From assembly GCF_040958095.1 (NCBI RefSeq), contig NC_091173.1, positions 21,321,033 to 21,385,032 of the forward strand: 64,000 nucleotides of DNA, in the 5' to 3' direction. This document shows positions 57,401-64,000 of the stretch, piece by piece. The position numbers and the translations under genes were made by a program. Numbering within the stretch: position 1 is the first letter of the stretch; the number at the start of each line of letters is the position of its first letter. This DNA comes from Procambarus clarkii (Eukaryota; Arthropoda; Malacostraca; Decapoda; Cambaridae). The notes beneath the pieces were generated by a model that worked only from the letters and a program-made list of their open reading frames with translations, was not told the origin of the DNA and did not search any database.

Positions 57401-58684
57401 AATCTTCATGAACATTACAAGCTTAATTACAATATAATTTTTTTTAAATTACAAAAAACTGGCCCCACAATTCCAGATAAAATAAATTCACCAAATACTA
57501 GCTTTAAACTATTTCTACTGATATGTAAGGCAATTAAACAACTATGCATTACAGTACAGTACAGTGCCAACAATTTCACAATTATTTACCTCGTCATCAT
57601 CACTGTCCTCAGAAAGAATGAGCTCATCGTTGACATGACTTCCATCACTGAAATCATCAAGGAAACATTAACAGTAAACAATACCACTTCTTCCCTCTCT
57701 ATCTTCCCCGATTAAATACAAATTATAACACAAAATAAAACTAGACGAAAACAAATCCATTTAGGAACTAATAATATAGTACAATACTGGCATACAAGAG
57801 TCTCAACATGAAAACATTATCTGGGATTACTCACAGTGCTTTGGGCTGCTTTAACAGCGACATGTCCAGACCTTTGCCTGGAAAAGAAGAATAAATTAAC
57901 ATTTACTACCAGGTAGACCTTATGAAAAGCATTGAATAGTTATGTAATTAAATATAATACGACCAATGTTAAATACATTTATGTTAAATATTAAATACAA
58001 TGTTAAATACATTTAATACACGTTAAAAACATCCTATACTGTACAAAATTTGCTACTGTATTTCCTTTATCTTACAGGATTACTGTATATACAGTAGCCA
58101 TATTATAATTGTTTTTCTCCATAAAGTTGTACCAAATCATAGCATAATTACCAAGATAATTACAGTTTTTATCTGTTTATTACAAAAATCAGAACCTTGA
58201 GGCGAATGGCCAACCAACATTAACACTATTTTCATGTAGACCTAAATGCCATTATTTATTATTTGAGTTGCACTCAAAAACATCATTGGAAATTAACATG
58301 TAAACATTAGACTAATGAGCTATCAGAGGAGGGGGGGGGGGGCAGATGCCTACCTTGGGGGTTATTGGAACTATGGTGGTGGTGGTGGTGGTTGTGGCCA
58401 TGGCCAGTCCTGTGGTAGTGGTGGTTGTTGTGATGGTGGTGATGGGTGCATGATGGGTGTGGTAGTGAGGGAACAGGAAAGGCAGCAGTGTGGGAGGCTG
58501 GACGGTGATGATGGTGGTGGTGATGGGCACGCAGGGTAGGGGGCAGGTGAGGAGAGGCCTTGGTGCGGCGGGCAGCAGGGGCAGGAGCCAGGGGCAGGCC
58601 CCCTGGCGCCGGGAGTGGGCCCTGGTACATGCGCATCACTCCCGCCTGCCTTACACCGCCGAGCACACTCCCACCAGCCGCCAG
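30906..58684 (-). CDS. lilli: AF4/FMR2 family protein (Lilliputian/AFF4-type), 17 coding exons
   Basis: AFF proteins are disordered nuclear scaffolds that assemble P-TEFb, ELL and ENL/AF9 into the super elongation complex and stimulate RNA polymerase II elongation. Seventeen minus-strand exons join in phase: 58684-58354, 57877-57835, 57647-57590, 57358-57128, 53055(or 53088)-52972, 50110-48491, 46267-46093, 42612-42455, 40687-40450, 39603-39478, 38819-38530, 38178-38095, 37805-37614, 37398-37330, 34247-34154, 33963-33579, 31012-30906. The product is about 1427 residues from 58684. Order: His-rich region (about 45-110), acidic LILSEDSDDDE (about 130-145), Ser/Asp block (about 185-215), SSWTLDNF motif (about 230), basic Ser-rich central region with an AF9/ENL-type motif LTCTIPLSFIDKVP, then the C-terminal homology domain (about 1118-1427, including AMKYLEAALYFILSGEAME and CQSLLSLKIYKMRR). 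One extra base in the large exon breaks the frame (see findings). The N-terminal P-TEFb-binding domain was not found. The symbol is by family; no search was run. The family call and exon chain are very secure, the start is not. Confidence 0.92.
31013..33578 (-). other. AFF intron 16
   Basis: 2.57 kb; a 15-base G run near 31400, a SINE at 33035-33230, and otherwise AT-rich unique-looking DNA. Confidence 0.8.
33035..33230 (+). mobile_element. SINE of another tRNA-like family in AFF last intron
   Basis: Head with gttcaatccccgactgtcca and body cccatcccaaatccttatcc, ctagtcataatggcttggca. Its 3' end recurs at 23748-23800 (gccgtaattgcttggcgctt). Confidence 0.65.
33579..33963 (-). CDS. lilli: AFF/lilli exon 16
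   Basis: 385 nt, acceptor ttaatgttacag, donor gttaga, phase 0 to 1. Contains the SPS/TPSPAGSVGSEGS serine-proline linker and the helix HLASAHDMWIEADHYVSQNG, which parallels the L-T-A-F-D-L-W-E-Q-A-E segment of vertebrate AFF4. Confidence 0.95.
34154..34247 (-). CDS. lilli: AFF/lilli exon 15: R-C-Q-S-L-L segment
   Basis: 94 nt, acceptor tttttctttcag, donor gtaagt. Encodes LRCQSLLSLKIYKMRRNEHK and QRQLNRYFQ, matching the invariant RCQSLL and following helix of the AFF C-terminal domain. Confidence 0.95.
34471..34602 (-). mobile_element. truncated SINE copy in AFF intron
   Basis: Reverse fragment (tcttgagatggtttcggggc, ccaggtacctattttactgc) lacking the tRNA head; inside the intron between exons 14 and 15 of the AFF gene. 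Confidence 0.8.
36335..36430 (+). repeat. cccgaaacgct retroposon, copy 4, poly(A) tail
   Basis: cctgcccgaaacgctacgcg followed by a 28-base A run instead of TAAA; in the AFF intron between exons 14 and 15, antisense to the gene. Confidence 0.75.
37330..37398 (-). CDS. lilli: AFF/lilli exon 14
   Basis: 69 nt, acceptor aatttttttcag, donor gtaagt, phase 2 to 2. Encodes WVSSVFRRENQEGSLNSKLA followed by VI, part of the C-terminal homology domain. Confidence 0.92.
   Translation of the reverse strand: MGIICIQKREPRRIIKLKISCY
37614..37805 (-). CDS. lilli: AFF/lilli exon 13: C-terminal homology domain core
   Basis: 192 nt, acceptor atttttctag, donor gtaagt. Encodes DYMGYLNTAKQLKHIAD, AMKYLEAALYFILSGEAME and SLTMYKDTLNFIK. 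This corresponds closely to the vertebrate AFF pattern of A-K-x-L-K-H-x-A-D, V-x-Y-V-x-A-A-L-x-F-I and Y-T-M-Y-S-E-T-V-D-L-I. It is the single best diagnostic exon for the family. Confidence 0.96.
38095..38178 (-). CDS. lilli: AFF/lilli exon 12: start of C-terminal homology domain
   Basis: 84 nt, acceptor ccttattgcag, donor gtaagg. Encodes SLLHGQYANPQERLYTSYFE followed by KRLRKID. It opens the helical C-terminal homology domain that AFF proteins use for dimerisation. Confidence 0.92.
38530..38819 (-). CDS. lilli: AFF/lilli exon 11
   Basis: 290 nt, acceptor atatttttag, donor gtatgt, phase 0 to 2. Ser/Thr/Ala-rich linker (SSSSSAQMDNG, SASTTTSSSGSATSTPAAAR) leading into the C-terminal homology domain. 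Confidence 0.9.
39478..39603 (-). CDS. lilli: AFF/lilli exon 10
   Basis: 126 nt, acceptor ttattttacag, donor gtgagt, phase 0 both ends. Encodes YSQKGYSGVSEDAGVNQES and an acidic GEEEDGAAGG stretch. Confidence 0.88.
40450..40687 (-). CDS. lilli: AFF/lilli exon 9
   Basis: 238 nt, acceptor tttctgtcttcag, donor gtcagg (weaker than the others), phase 2 to 0. Encodes a Ser/Lys-rich stretch beginning LESTRSSSRANSESGEKR and ending QRPQHSQQSSQ. Confidence 0.88.
40688..42454 (-). other. AFF intron 8
   Basis: 1.77 kb; diverged dispersed repeat at 41590-41810, no exon seen. Confidence 0.8.
41590..41810 (+). repeat. diverged piece of the 10443 repeat family in AFF intron
   Basis: gcgaataaatacggccttca, ttgtctatcatgtctattcc and tcatataggtcttctctctt resemble the later part of that family; decayed. 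Confidence 0.4.
42455..42612 (-). CDS. lilli: AFF/lilli exon 8
   Basis: 158 nt, acceptor gttatgtttcag, donor gtatgt, phase 0 to 2. Encodes SNSERQPLEHPSLTAAGSNS and RKRAHERDS; low complexity, Ser/Arg-rich. Confidence 0.88.
43440..43650 (+). mobile_element. diverged SINE copy in AFF intron
   Basis: B-box-like agttcaattcccaggt at about 43490 and body tgttaacctagcagtaaata. Plus strand, opposite to the gene. Confidence 0.7.
43915..44110. repeat. inverted and direct pieces of the 10443 repeat in AFF intron
   Basis: Reverse head (taggagctgcctcgaatgga, caataggtcttctgcagttt) followed by a direct-orientation tail (acttatcccatttatatcaa, ttatcatgtcacccttactc). Confidence 0.5.
45905..46018 (+). repeat. 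cccgaaacgct retroposon, copy 5
   Basis: Diverged head (agaaaatgatcggcatgtta) but conserved aacccaatgtaccttcttga and TAAA tail; 75 bp from the donor of AFF exon 7. Confidence 0.65.
46093..46267 (-). CDS. lilli: AFF/lilli exon 7
   Basis: 175 nt, acceptor cttctgagcag, donor gtaagt, phase 2 to 0. Encodes EPDETPMGRPVGVRQRN and a basic tail RKKKKDRQAEKSPSSHERKR, a likely nuclear localisation segment. Confidence 0.9.
46268..48490 (-). other. AFF intron 6
   Basis: 2.22 kb; C-runs at 46838-46852 and 47449-47461; no repeat or exon recognised. Confidence 0.8.
48491..50110 (-). CDS. lilli: AFF/lilli exon 6: large central exon, frame broken by one base
   Basis: A 1620-nt exon with acceptor ttcatgaag and donor gtgagt after AAAGA (phase 2). 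Residues are Ser-, Lys- and Asp-rich, with acidic serine clusters such as SDIDSDSDSDR and basic nuclear-localisation-like KKPPRKRSDSSKK. LTCTIPLSFIDKVP, encoded at about 48795-48845, corresponds to the family LIVKIDLxLLxRIP motif that binds the AF9/ENL AHD domain. Reading frame changes at the A-run corresponding to 49372-49375: the upstream frame runs into TAG soon after, while dropping one base restores an open frame to the donor and makes the exit phase agree with exon 7. Confidence 0.9.
51060..51255. repeat. 27-bp minisatellite in AFF intron 5
   Basis: Seven to eight units of aagaaaggtactagatgtgt plus cgcacgt with a few variants. In frame on the + strand it would read CVARKKGTR repeatedly; this reflects the 27-bp period inside an intron. 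Confidence 0.9.
51620..51835 (+). repeat. dispersed repeat in AFF intron 5
   Basis: ttcggtccctgagccaatta, acaggactggtatggggtgc, ataataaatgaactatacta. The last part recurs in diverged form at 20905-20938. Confidence 0.45.
52310..52440 (+). mobile_element. tRNA-like SINE in AFF intron 5
   Basis: A-box-like tggccttgttgtctaaggca, B-box aggttcgaatcttcatcaa, tail ttttaatgtgatttctctgt. The tail matches the arms of the 4141-4570 palindrome (taatgtgatttctgtgtg). Confidence 0.65.
52972..53088 (-). CDS. lilli: AFF/lilli exon 5: W-T-L-D-N motif, two in-frame acceptors
   Basis: Donor GGG/gtacgt at 52972, phase 0. Acceptors ttttttgtag (exon from 53088) and cattacctcag (exon from 53055) are 33 nt apart and both keep the frame. 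The exon encodes SSWTLDNFIQPRKTSSPLSQ, matching the vertebrate AFF W-Q-L-D-x-W-L motif. The short form joins SPT to PQENKSKSSW; the long form adds 11 residues beginning MCANK. Confidence 0.85.
53095..53139. repeat. (CA)n microsatellite
   Basis: Imperfect CA repeat immediately upstream (minus-strand sense) of the longer exon-5 acceptor of the AFF gene. On the minus strand it is a TG-repeat just before the polypyrimidine tract. Confidence 0.9.
54520..56520 (+). pseudogene. decayed LINE reverse transcriptase, antisense in AFF intron 4
   Basis: Scattered + strand motifs in the right order: KAMRPDGIMPWILQ near 54535-54580 (RT x-G-P-D-G-I-P), GVPESSGLARI near 55058-55095 (G-V-P-Q-G-S-V-L-G), NYMNMFPELINIL near 55160-55200 (Y-M-N-M-F-A-D-D; the catalytic A-D-D is lost), and FFFINRVVYGWNKL near 56418-56465 (a conserved C-terminal R-V-V-x-x-W-N-x-L). 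Many stops and frameshifts; long dead. Confidence 0.7.
57128..57358 (-). CDS. lilli: AFF/lilli exon 4: Ser/Asp-rich block
   Basis: 231 nt, phase 0 at both ends (acceptor catttaacag, donor gtgagt after CCCACG). Contains SPISPKTSEESSSSDDTSDS followed by DVSSNSASDDEQPECSPT, the poly-Ser/acidic segment typical of AFF proteins just before the W-x-L-D motif. Confidence 0.9.
57590..57647 (-). CDS. lilli: AFF/lilli exon 3: acidic SDEED-like segment
   Basis: A 58-nt exon between tttcag and gtaaat encoding DGSHVNDELILSEDSDDDE. This matches the acidic LKLSSDEEDNE-type block of animal AFF proteins (known family feature). Confidence 0.9.
57835..57877 (-). CDS. lilli: AFF/lilli exon 2
   Basis: A 43-nt exon between acceptor cttttccag and donor gtgagt; enters in phase 1, leaves in phase 2. 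Encodes GKGLDMSLLKQPKAL when joined. Both phases match the neighbouring exons. Confidence 0.85.
58354..58684 (-). CDS. lilli: AFF/lilli exon 1 in window: His-rich N-terminal segment
   Basis: Acceptor tgctgtag precedes CTG at 58684 and donor CAAG/gtaggc ends the exon in phase 1, exactly matching the next exon. It encodes about 110 residues with runs of His (AHHHHHHHR, THHHHHNNHH, NHHHHHH) and Pro/Ala. An in-frame TAG lies exactly at the acceptor, so the frame opens either by splicing from an upstream exon or at an internal ATG (58636, or 58630 MYQG). A tiny first exon ATG-CTG-GTG at 58855-58847 with donor gtgagg would also join in phase. Whether this is the true first coding exon or an internal one is open. 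Confidence 0.75.
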
Positions 58685-59560
58685 CTACAGCACCCGTACA
58701 GATAGTGTGAGGCGGGGCAGCCCTCACTGTACATGTCACAGTGGTGGTAGGAGGAGCAGCGCACACAGCTGTCACTCGTCTCTCTCCCGCACATTGCCAG
58801 GTGGCGCGGCGAGTACTGTACAACATGAGCACTAGAGACTCCTCACCACCAGCATCAACACCACTACCACATTCACCACAACCGCTGGCTTGCGCAACAC
58901 TCCCGTCCCGCCGCTTTCTTCACACTAACGACCACCACACCTCGACGTGCCCAGCTTATCAGTAATCATCAGGTGTGGCAGCGAGTAAGTAGAGGTTTGG
59001 TAAGTGTGGGAGTGTGTTGGTGCGTGGCGCTGCCGCTAGGAGCGTGGAGGGCGGCGAGGGCAGGGAGGGCGGCCGGCCTGGGGGGAGGCTGGGAGGGTGG
59101 GCGTCGCTATGGCAACGGCCTGATCAATGAGGCTCCTCCGCGTCTCCCACCACTGCCCATTATCACCACTTTCTCTTGTCGTTACCTACGGCTTCTCCCG
59201 CGCTGATTCACACACAATATTCAACGCAAAAACACGCGGCAACTGTCGCTCCATCAGAGCTGCATTAAAGCATTAACGAGCGAGAACGGCAACTTGCCGG
59301 GCTGGTGCCTGACGTCCAGCAAGCAGTGGACGCGCTACCACCCAGTAAATCACACCGAACAGACGGCGCCACATGGGGAGGAAGAGCTGGGTGACCCTCC
59401 ATGAAGCGGGAATGTGGGGGGGGGGGAAGGTCGGGGGGTGAAGAGAGAAGAGTTGTAGTGTGTGTGCGCGCGCGCGCATTGGCGCGATGCTGGTCTGTGT
59501 TCACTCCTCTACCTGTGGCAACCTGCCACAGGTAGAGGACTGCCACATCAGTGCCACCAA
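58560..59560. promoter_or_regulatory. GC/CpG-rich probable promoter region of the AFF gene
   Basis: Base composition changes abruptly to GC-rich DNA with many CpGs, a GC-box-like ggcgggg near 58713, a G-rich tract at 59040-59105 and a (GC)n run near 59466-59478. It sits at the 5' end of the visible AFF exons, so a transcription start here is plausible. No TATA box or Inr was identified. Confidence 0.4.
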
Positions 59561-60289
59561 AAACCACGAGTGGAGTTGGAAGGCAGCAACGTCACCACCA
59601 CAACCCCCCCACCCCACCCCATCCTCTTGGATATTATCACCTGGCACGTGGTTTAACACTACCTCAACCACCTGCACCCCTCCCCCCTCACTCCTCCATA
59701 CACGCACACCATCTACAATGCACATTTTTACCACAAAATCTAATCCCTCGTCTATCCCCCGGATTGGGTTAAATAATAAAATACCGCAAGCACGCAACCA
59801 TTAGATCTGGCAATAGGCGACCCGCGGAAAATTGCCTTCCGGAGAACATAGTCTCCCGTGAGAACCGTTTTCTATGTGGAGCGTTGCTACATCCCTTAGT
59901 AACACTTGCTCACACTTTGTGTTTAACTTACTTGAGAACACCTACACCCACTGTGTAGACAACCACCCTTCACTAGTAGCAACCACACTAAGTGTGGGAG
60001 TAAGTCAACTTAACAGGCGAGTCAGACTGACGTGAGCGAGTTGAATGTGGCGGTAAACACAAACAAAATTCTTCCACAGCACTAATTATTCAGTATATAA
60101 TTCCTGGATAGAATTACAGCCATAATTCGCACGATTATTTGAATATTGAGCAAGTTTTCATCAAAGACCTTTTTCAAGTACCCATCTGAAAAATTATCCT
60201 ACTACTGGCCTACTACATTAACCGAGACTAACCTACCATTACATTCAAAAGAACATCACACACGAGACGTTTTTTGTCCAGCAAATCAT
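59561..60289. other. no gene seen
   Basis: A C-rich stretch to 59700 with overlapping frames of biased composition, then AT-rich DNA. A short inverted pair, cctctacctgtggcaa / cctgccacaggtagagg, lies at 59507-59538. Confidence 0.45.
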
Positions 60290-60430
60290 ATTAAATTAAA
60301 ACAATGTGAAATCTAAAATAATGGCAAACCGCGGCATGTTGAGGAAGACGGTGGTGGACAGGAAGACCTTCTGTACCACATTGGACAGTACAGCCACCAC
60401 CGCACGCGGCTCGCCCGTTACTGGAATTTA
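60290..60430. other. possible exon, coding potential on both strands
   Basis: On the minus strand, acceptor aatttaaattccag (about 60424) is followed by an open frame TGEPRAVVAVLSNVVQKVFL continuing STTVFLNMPRFAIILDFTLF and TAA. On the + strand the same bases read ATG (60321) to TAA as MANRGMLRKTVVDRKTFC and on to RGSPVTGI. GC-rich against an AT-rich background. No family recognised. Confidence 0.25.
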
Positions 60431-62934
60431 AATTAGTATTACATACATGGTCGCCTCCGTGTGTTGGCCACCAGGACGCATGATGGCCACCAGGCATGAT
60501 GGCCATGGTGCGTTCGCTTACCATAGGAGCAGAGGGAGGTCCTTGACGTGGATTTACCTGCAGTCGATTTCGAGAATTGTTCTTTCCTCCATGTCTGGCC
60601 TGAGGCTAGGTTTGTCTGATGATAACCTGATTGGTAAGGGTGTTGCTCGACAACCTTTGCTCGGGCAATATTTTTTCGTTTGGTAGGAGGAAGTTGAAAA
60701 AGCCTTGGGCTTCTGATGGTCATTTTTCTATTTTGTGCCTTTTGAAATCTTTGCTATATACACACACACACATGAACGTGCAGTGAAAGTTTCCTACATT
60801 CCTTCTCTTGCAGGTCTCCTAATTTGAATGAATAGTATCGAGCTGTAATGTAGATGGAATACCACAAGTGATTTGAAACATAGGAGCATCGTGGCGGCGT
60901 CCCTTTATTTGAAGGCCTTCATAATCTACCCTATCATTTTCCTGGCCGACAAAACGTCTGGTCATCCAACGTCATCATTCCTAGATCCCTTACTTCTGGT
61001 TTCCGATGAACGAGGAAAACTTGATTACGTCTTGTATTCTGCATAGTTCAATTTTTGTTTCATATCTCAGTAGCTGGAATACTTGAAAGCCATGATATTT
61101 TCGATTGTCCAGTGGAAGACTTTGTTGGCATCACTGAACATCAACAAACATCTGTTTGTTGTTGTTCAGTGTCTAGCTGTGACCACTTTCCAGAGTTTCT
61201 CTACTCTGGCAACCCAGCCTCGGGCCAGGCTTCCTGGGTGACCACCTGATCAGTGAGGAGCGTTGTTGTCCGCGGCCCCCACGCGGCGACTGACAGTACC
61301 ACAACCTGTAGGCGCTCGTACAATTCCCATTTGACAACTAACGAGATGTATGTAACTGGAGGCGCTGTCTGAAACATCTGAACAACATTCAGATGGATAA
61401 TCCATTGCTCTAATTACTTCACGTATCCCCGTGTTTTATTTGGAGAGGGAGAGCGGCGGGCATGATGAAGAACTGGGATTAGGGAGGGAAAGGTGAGAGT
61501 TTAAGGCAAGCGAGGGACGGGTAAGAGCAGGAAGGAGAGAAGTGAGCCGGAGGAAGAGGGGGAGGTGAAAGTGAGAGATAACTTATGTAGTGTTTATAAG
61601 GCCGAGCCGTTTCTTCCCTGACTATAGCAAAACTTGTACCGAGAAACTGAATAATCTAAAATATTATCATCAACAAGTAAGTTCCTGGAAATACTGCAAC
61701 ATTACAAATTATCTTTCCTAAACTCAAGAGCTAAAAAACACATTTAGTTTCCTTTCGTGTTAAGGAGGTCAGAGCACAATTAGCAACAATTAAGACTTAA
61801 TACGACTTGTGCTTGCTCCTGCTCCTGGAAATGGAGGACTTAAGGGTCAACAAACTTACAACAGCTTTTACTTCTCTGCTTCCAGTATACCCAGTATACC
61901 GCTCCCACGAGAACAGTATATACCGCTATTAATAACTTATATTTATTGGTAACATTACTAACAAAAGATAATGTAATAGAATTCCTCTGTTCCGCGTTGA
62001 TTTCCATTCAATTTAATAAGCAATAAGCACAGGGCTGTGGTAGCAGTACAAGTGAAGAGCCAGTTACCTGGGCTCCTTTTTCAATAGGTGTTTCTCATCA
62101 CCTCTCGGCTATAGGTGTGACAGAGTGTGGGAAGAGGGACTGGTGGCAGGTGAGCGCCAGGCGGCCAACATTCCAATAGTTTACCCACCACAAGCACCAC
62201 AGAAAACGGGCAAGAGCGCGAACCGCCAAGAATCTTATGGATAAATAAGTGAACCATCCACTTTTTCCCTCCCTCTTGACAACTGGTCTTGCCGTGGCCT
62301 TGCCGCCTCTGTCGTCCGTCATTGCTGCGGATACCATAACTTATTTTGTGTAAATTAATTAATAACCCGACAAAATAAGCAAACTGATCAATATCTAGTC
62401 TTTTTGGATTTACTGACCTTTTAGTAAATGGTACACACAAATTTCACGATCAGGAGGCATGAATTTAAATGACAAAAGCAACGAAGACTACAAAAACGTT
62501 ATTATGGTGTATGCTGTAATAGATGGCCGGCAGCTTTTTAACTTAAACTCTTCACGAAAATATAAAGTACATAATTATCAGCACTTCACGTTCGAAATAT
62601 TGACGGGTTGTAATCGGCCAGGTGAGGTCTACCACCAACAAGTTGGACGGGATCACCACCACCCCTCCACACACCCCAGCGGTTGACTGGCCTGCCACCG
62701 TGGTGGACCGGTCAACCCCATCCAGGTGTTGGCGGGGACCCTCTACCCACCCAGCCTGGCAGGTCCCGCATGTTCTACAGAAGCCCTCGTGCTTCACCCT
62801 TGACAGCTATACCCAAGCCCTGTGTCCGCCAAATTAAGTGTACTTGCCGACAACAAGTTTTTTGTTATAGGGAGTATTTGCCCCTCAACACTCACGCTAC
62901 TTTTAAATCATCATAAGTCAAATAAAGTTTTTCC
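60431..62934. other. no supportable gene
   Basis: Mixed composition with GA-rich DNA at 61440-61570. The AFF N-terminal homology domain (a basic D-R-x-x-L-R-x-R-E-R type segment) was looked for on the minus strand and not seen. Confidence 0.45.
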
Positions 62935-63070
62935 CCGAATTTACCGGACAGTCACTCGTCCTCTGAGCGAGCACGGCGCCATATCCTCTTGTACAACACC
63001 CCTCCCCCCCCCCAGGAGGAAAACCCGCTGCTTTCTGCATCCTGTCCCTTGTACAGACGCGGCTGGGGGG
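62935..63070 (+). repeat. second copy of the cactcgtcctgtgagtag repeat
   Basis: cagtcactcgtcctctgagc, tcttgtacaacacccctccc, aggaggaaaacccgctgctt; C- and G-runs interrupt it. Confidence 0.5.
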
Positions 63071-63231
63071 GGGGGACAGTTGTGGTGACTTAGCGAAACT
63101 AAAACAACTACAATATTGACGCTTCTTGTGTGTAACTGATAATCGGCTTCGGTAGGTAAAGGTGTTGGGTTTTACCTAGCTTCTGGCTACGTAACCGCTG
63201 CATTTCTGACAATTTTAACACTGGTTATCGT

Positions 63232-63430
63232 CAGATAATTTCGGGGCTTAGCGTCCCGGCCTCCTTTTTGTTACGCACCCCGTAGCAGCTGTCTAACTCC
63301 CAGGTACCTATTTACTGCTAGGAGAACATGGCCATCAGGCTATGCCCATTTGTTTCCGCCTCCGCCGGGGATCGAACCCGGAACCTTAGGACTACGAATC
63401 CTGCATGTTGTCCACTCAGCCGTCTGAAGT
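63232..63430 (-). mobile_element. tRNA-derived SINE, reverse copy with tRNA head
   Basis: Reverse complement of the 14844-15072 family. The minus strand reads a tRNA-like head with agtggacaacatgc and B-box ggttcgatccccgg, then aatgggcatagcctgatggc and tagcagtaaataggtacctg. Confidence 0.85.
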
Positions 63431-64000
63431 CTCAGACGTCAGTGGTGATCATCATCCAATAGTTTTCCCACGGGAATTCTACTGACATTCGACCGTCCGC
63501 CTCAACCAATGGGTTGAATCATCCATTAAAATTCTTTTCAGGACTAGAGGTGGGTGATAATATAACTGGTTTAGTTATAAACAAGAACCACATCACAATT
63601 ATAAAATTCTCGTATCAATGTTATCTTATCTATTTGGCGTGTGGATTTAAAGTTTTTTGTGTTACATTGTTATTTCTCAACGTTCTTGCCATGGACAATA
63701 TACCTAAAAGCAATTGAAGATTGTGTATGTAAAGCGTTCAAAATATACTTACGAATAAATAATTTTAAAACCTCTTCAAAGAGGCTTATGCAACAAAGTG
63801 CCTCTCAGGCTTGGAAGTAGAATAACCCACTCCACGTATACATACCTTAAACAGACGACGACGAGTCACAATAACGTGGCTGATGGTGATATTATGACCA
63901 AACAACACCAGAAAACGTTTCAGTTCGTCCTGTTCTTGTTGTTCGAGATTCAGCTACTCTGAACGAACTGTCTATGTAGCTCGGTGAGCCCGTAACCGTC
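63431..64000. other. no gene seen
   Basis: AT-rich end of the window with short frames only. Confidence 0.45.

Noticed and set aside
58371-58832. 153-codon minus-strand frame starting at 58832
   Set aside because: It is out of phase with the AFF exons; the frame ending NNPQ is the one whose donor phase fits exon 2.
63361-63430. Minus-strand tRNA gene
   Set aside because: Same reasoning; SINE head.
1-64000. CRISPR array, operon or prokaryotic system
   Set aside because: Direct repeats are tandem without unique spacers; genes have introns and AT-rich intergenic DNA typical of an animal genome.

Overview
The window looks like nuclear DNA of a decapod crustacean, probably a crayfish or lobster relative. 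It is AT-rich and intron-rich, and is crowded with tRNA-derived SINEs, short retroposons ending in TAAA or TAAATAAA tracts, Penelope-like and LINE remnants, long AT microsatellites and several minisatellites. I recognise these repeat types from decapod genomes by memory, not by a search. There is no bacterial-style gene packing. I can support two protein-coding genes, both on the minus strand.

Gene 1 (about 58.9 kb down to 30.9 kb, 3' UTR perhaps to about 27.0 kb) is an AF4/FMR2 family gene, the arthropod Lilliputian/AFF4 type scaffold of the super elongation complex. I assembled 17 coding exons whose splice phases all agree, except for one surplus base in an A-run inside the large central exon. 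The exons cover a His-rich N-terminal part, an acidic SDEED-like segment, a poly-Ser/Asp segment, a W-x-L-D motif, a large basic/Ser-rich region with the AF9/ENL-binding motif, and the complete C-terminal homology domain to the stop. The N-terminal homology domain that binds P-TEFb in vertebrate AFF4 is not visible; it either lies beyond base 64000 or is skipped by a start at about 58.6-58.9 kb, where the DNA is GC- and CpG-rich.

Gene 2 (18.05 kb down to 11.53 kb) is a two- or three-exon leucine-rich-repeat protein with an N-terminal F-box/VHL-box-like segment. Its main exon carries a 135-nt stretch with two in-frame stops. This is either a short GT-AG intron or the product of two compensating frameshifts. 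The donor of its first coding exon is tandemly duplicated 83 bp downstream.

The rest is repeats. Region by region: 0-10 kb has two minisatellites, a SINE palindrome, one copy of a new-looking terminal-inverted-repeat element and a Penelope-like GIY-YIG remnant. 13-14 kb has the second copy of that element. 14.8-17.2 kb has SINEs, a 1-kb minisatellite and AT arrays. 20-26 kb has short retroposons, a LINE reverse-transcriptase fragment with a YADD motif, and the third copy of the element. 30.9-58 kb is the AFF gene, with a decayed sense-of-window (+) LINE in its intron at 54.5-56.5 kb and a 27-bp minisatellite at 51 kb. 59-64 kb is mostly unassigned sequence with SINE pieces.
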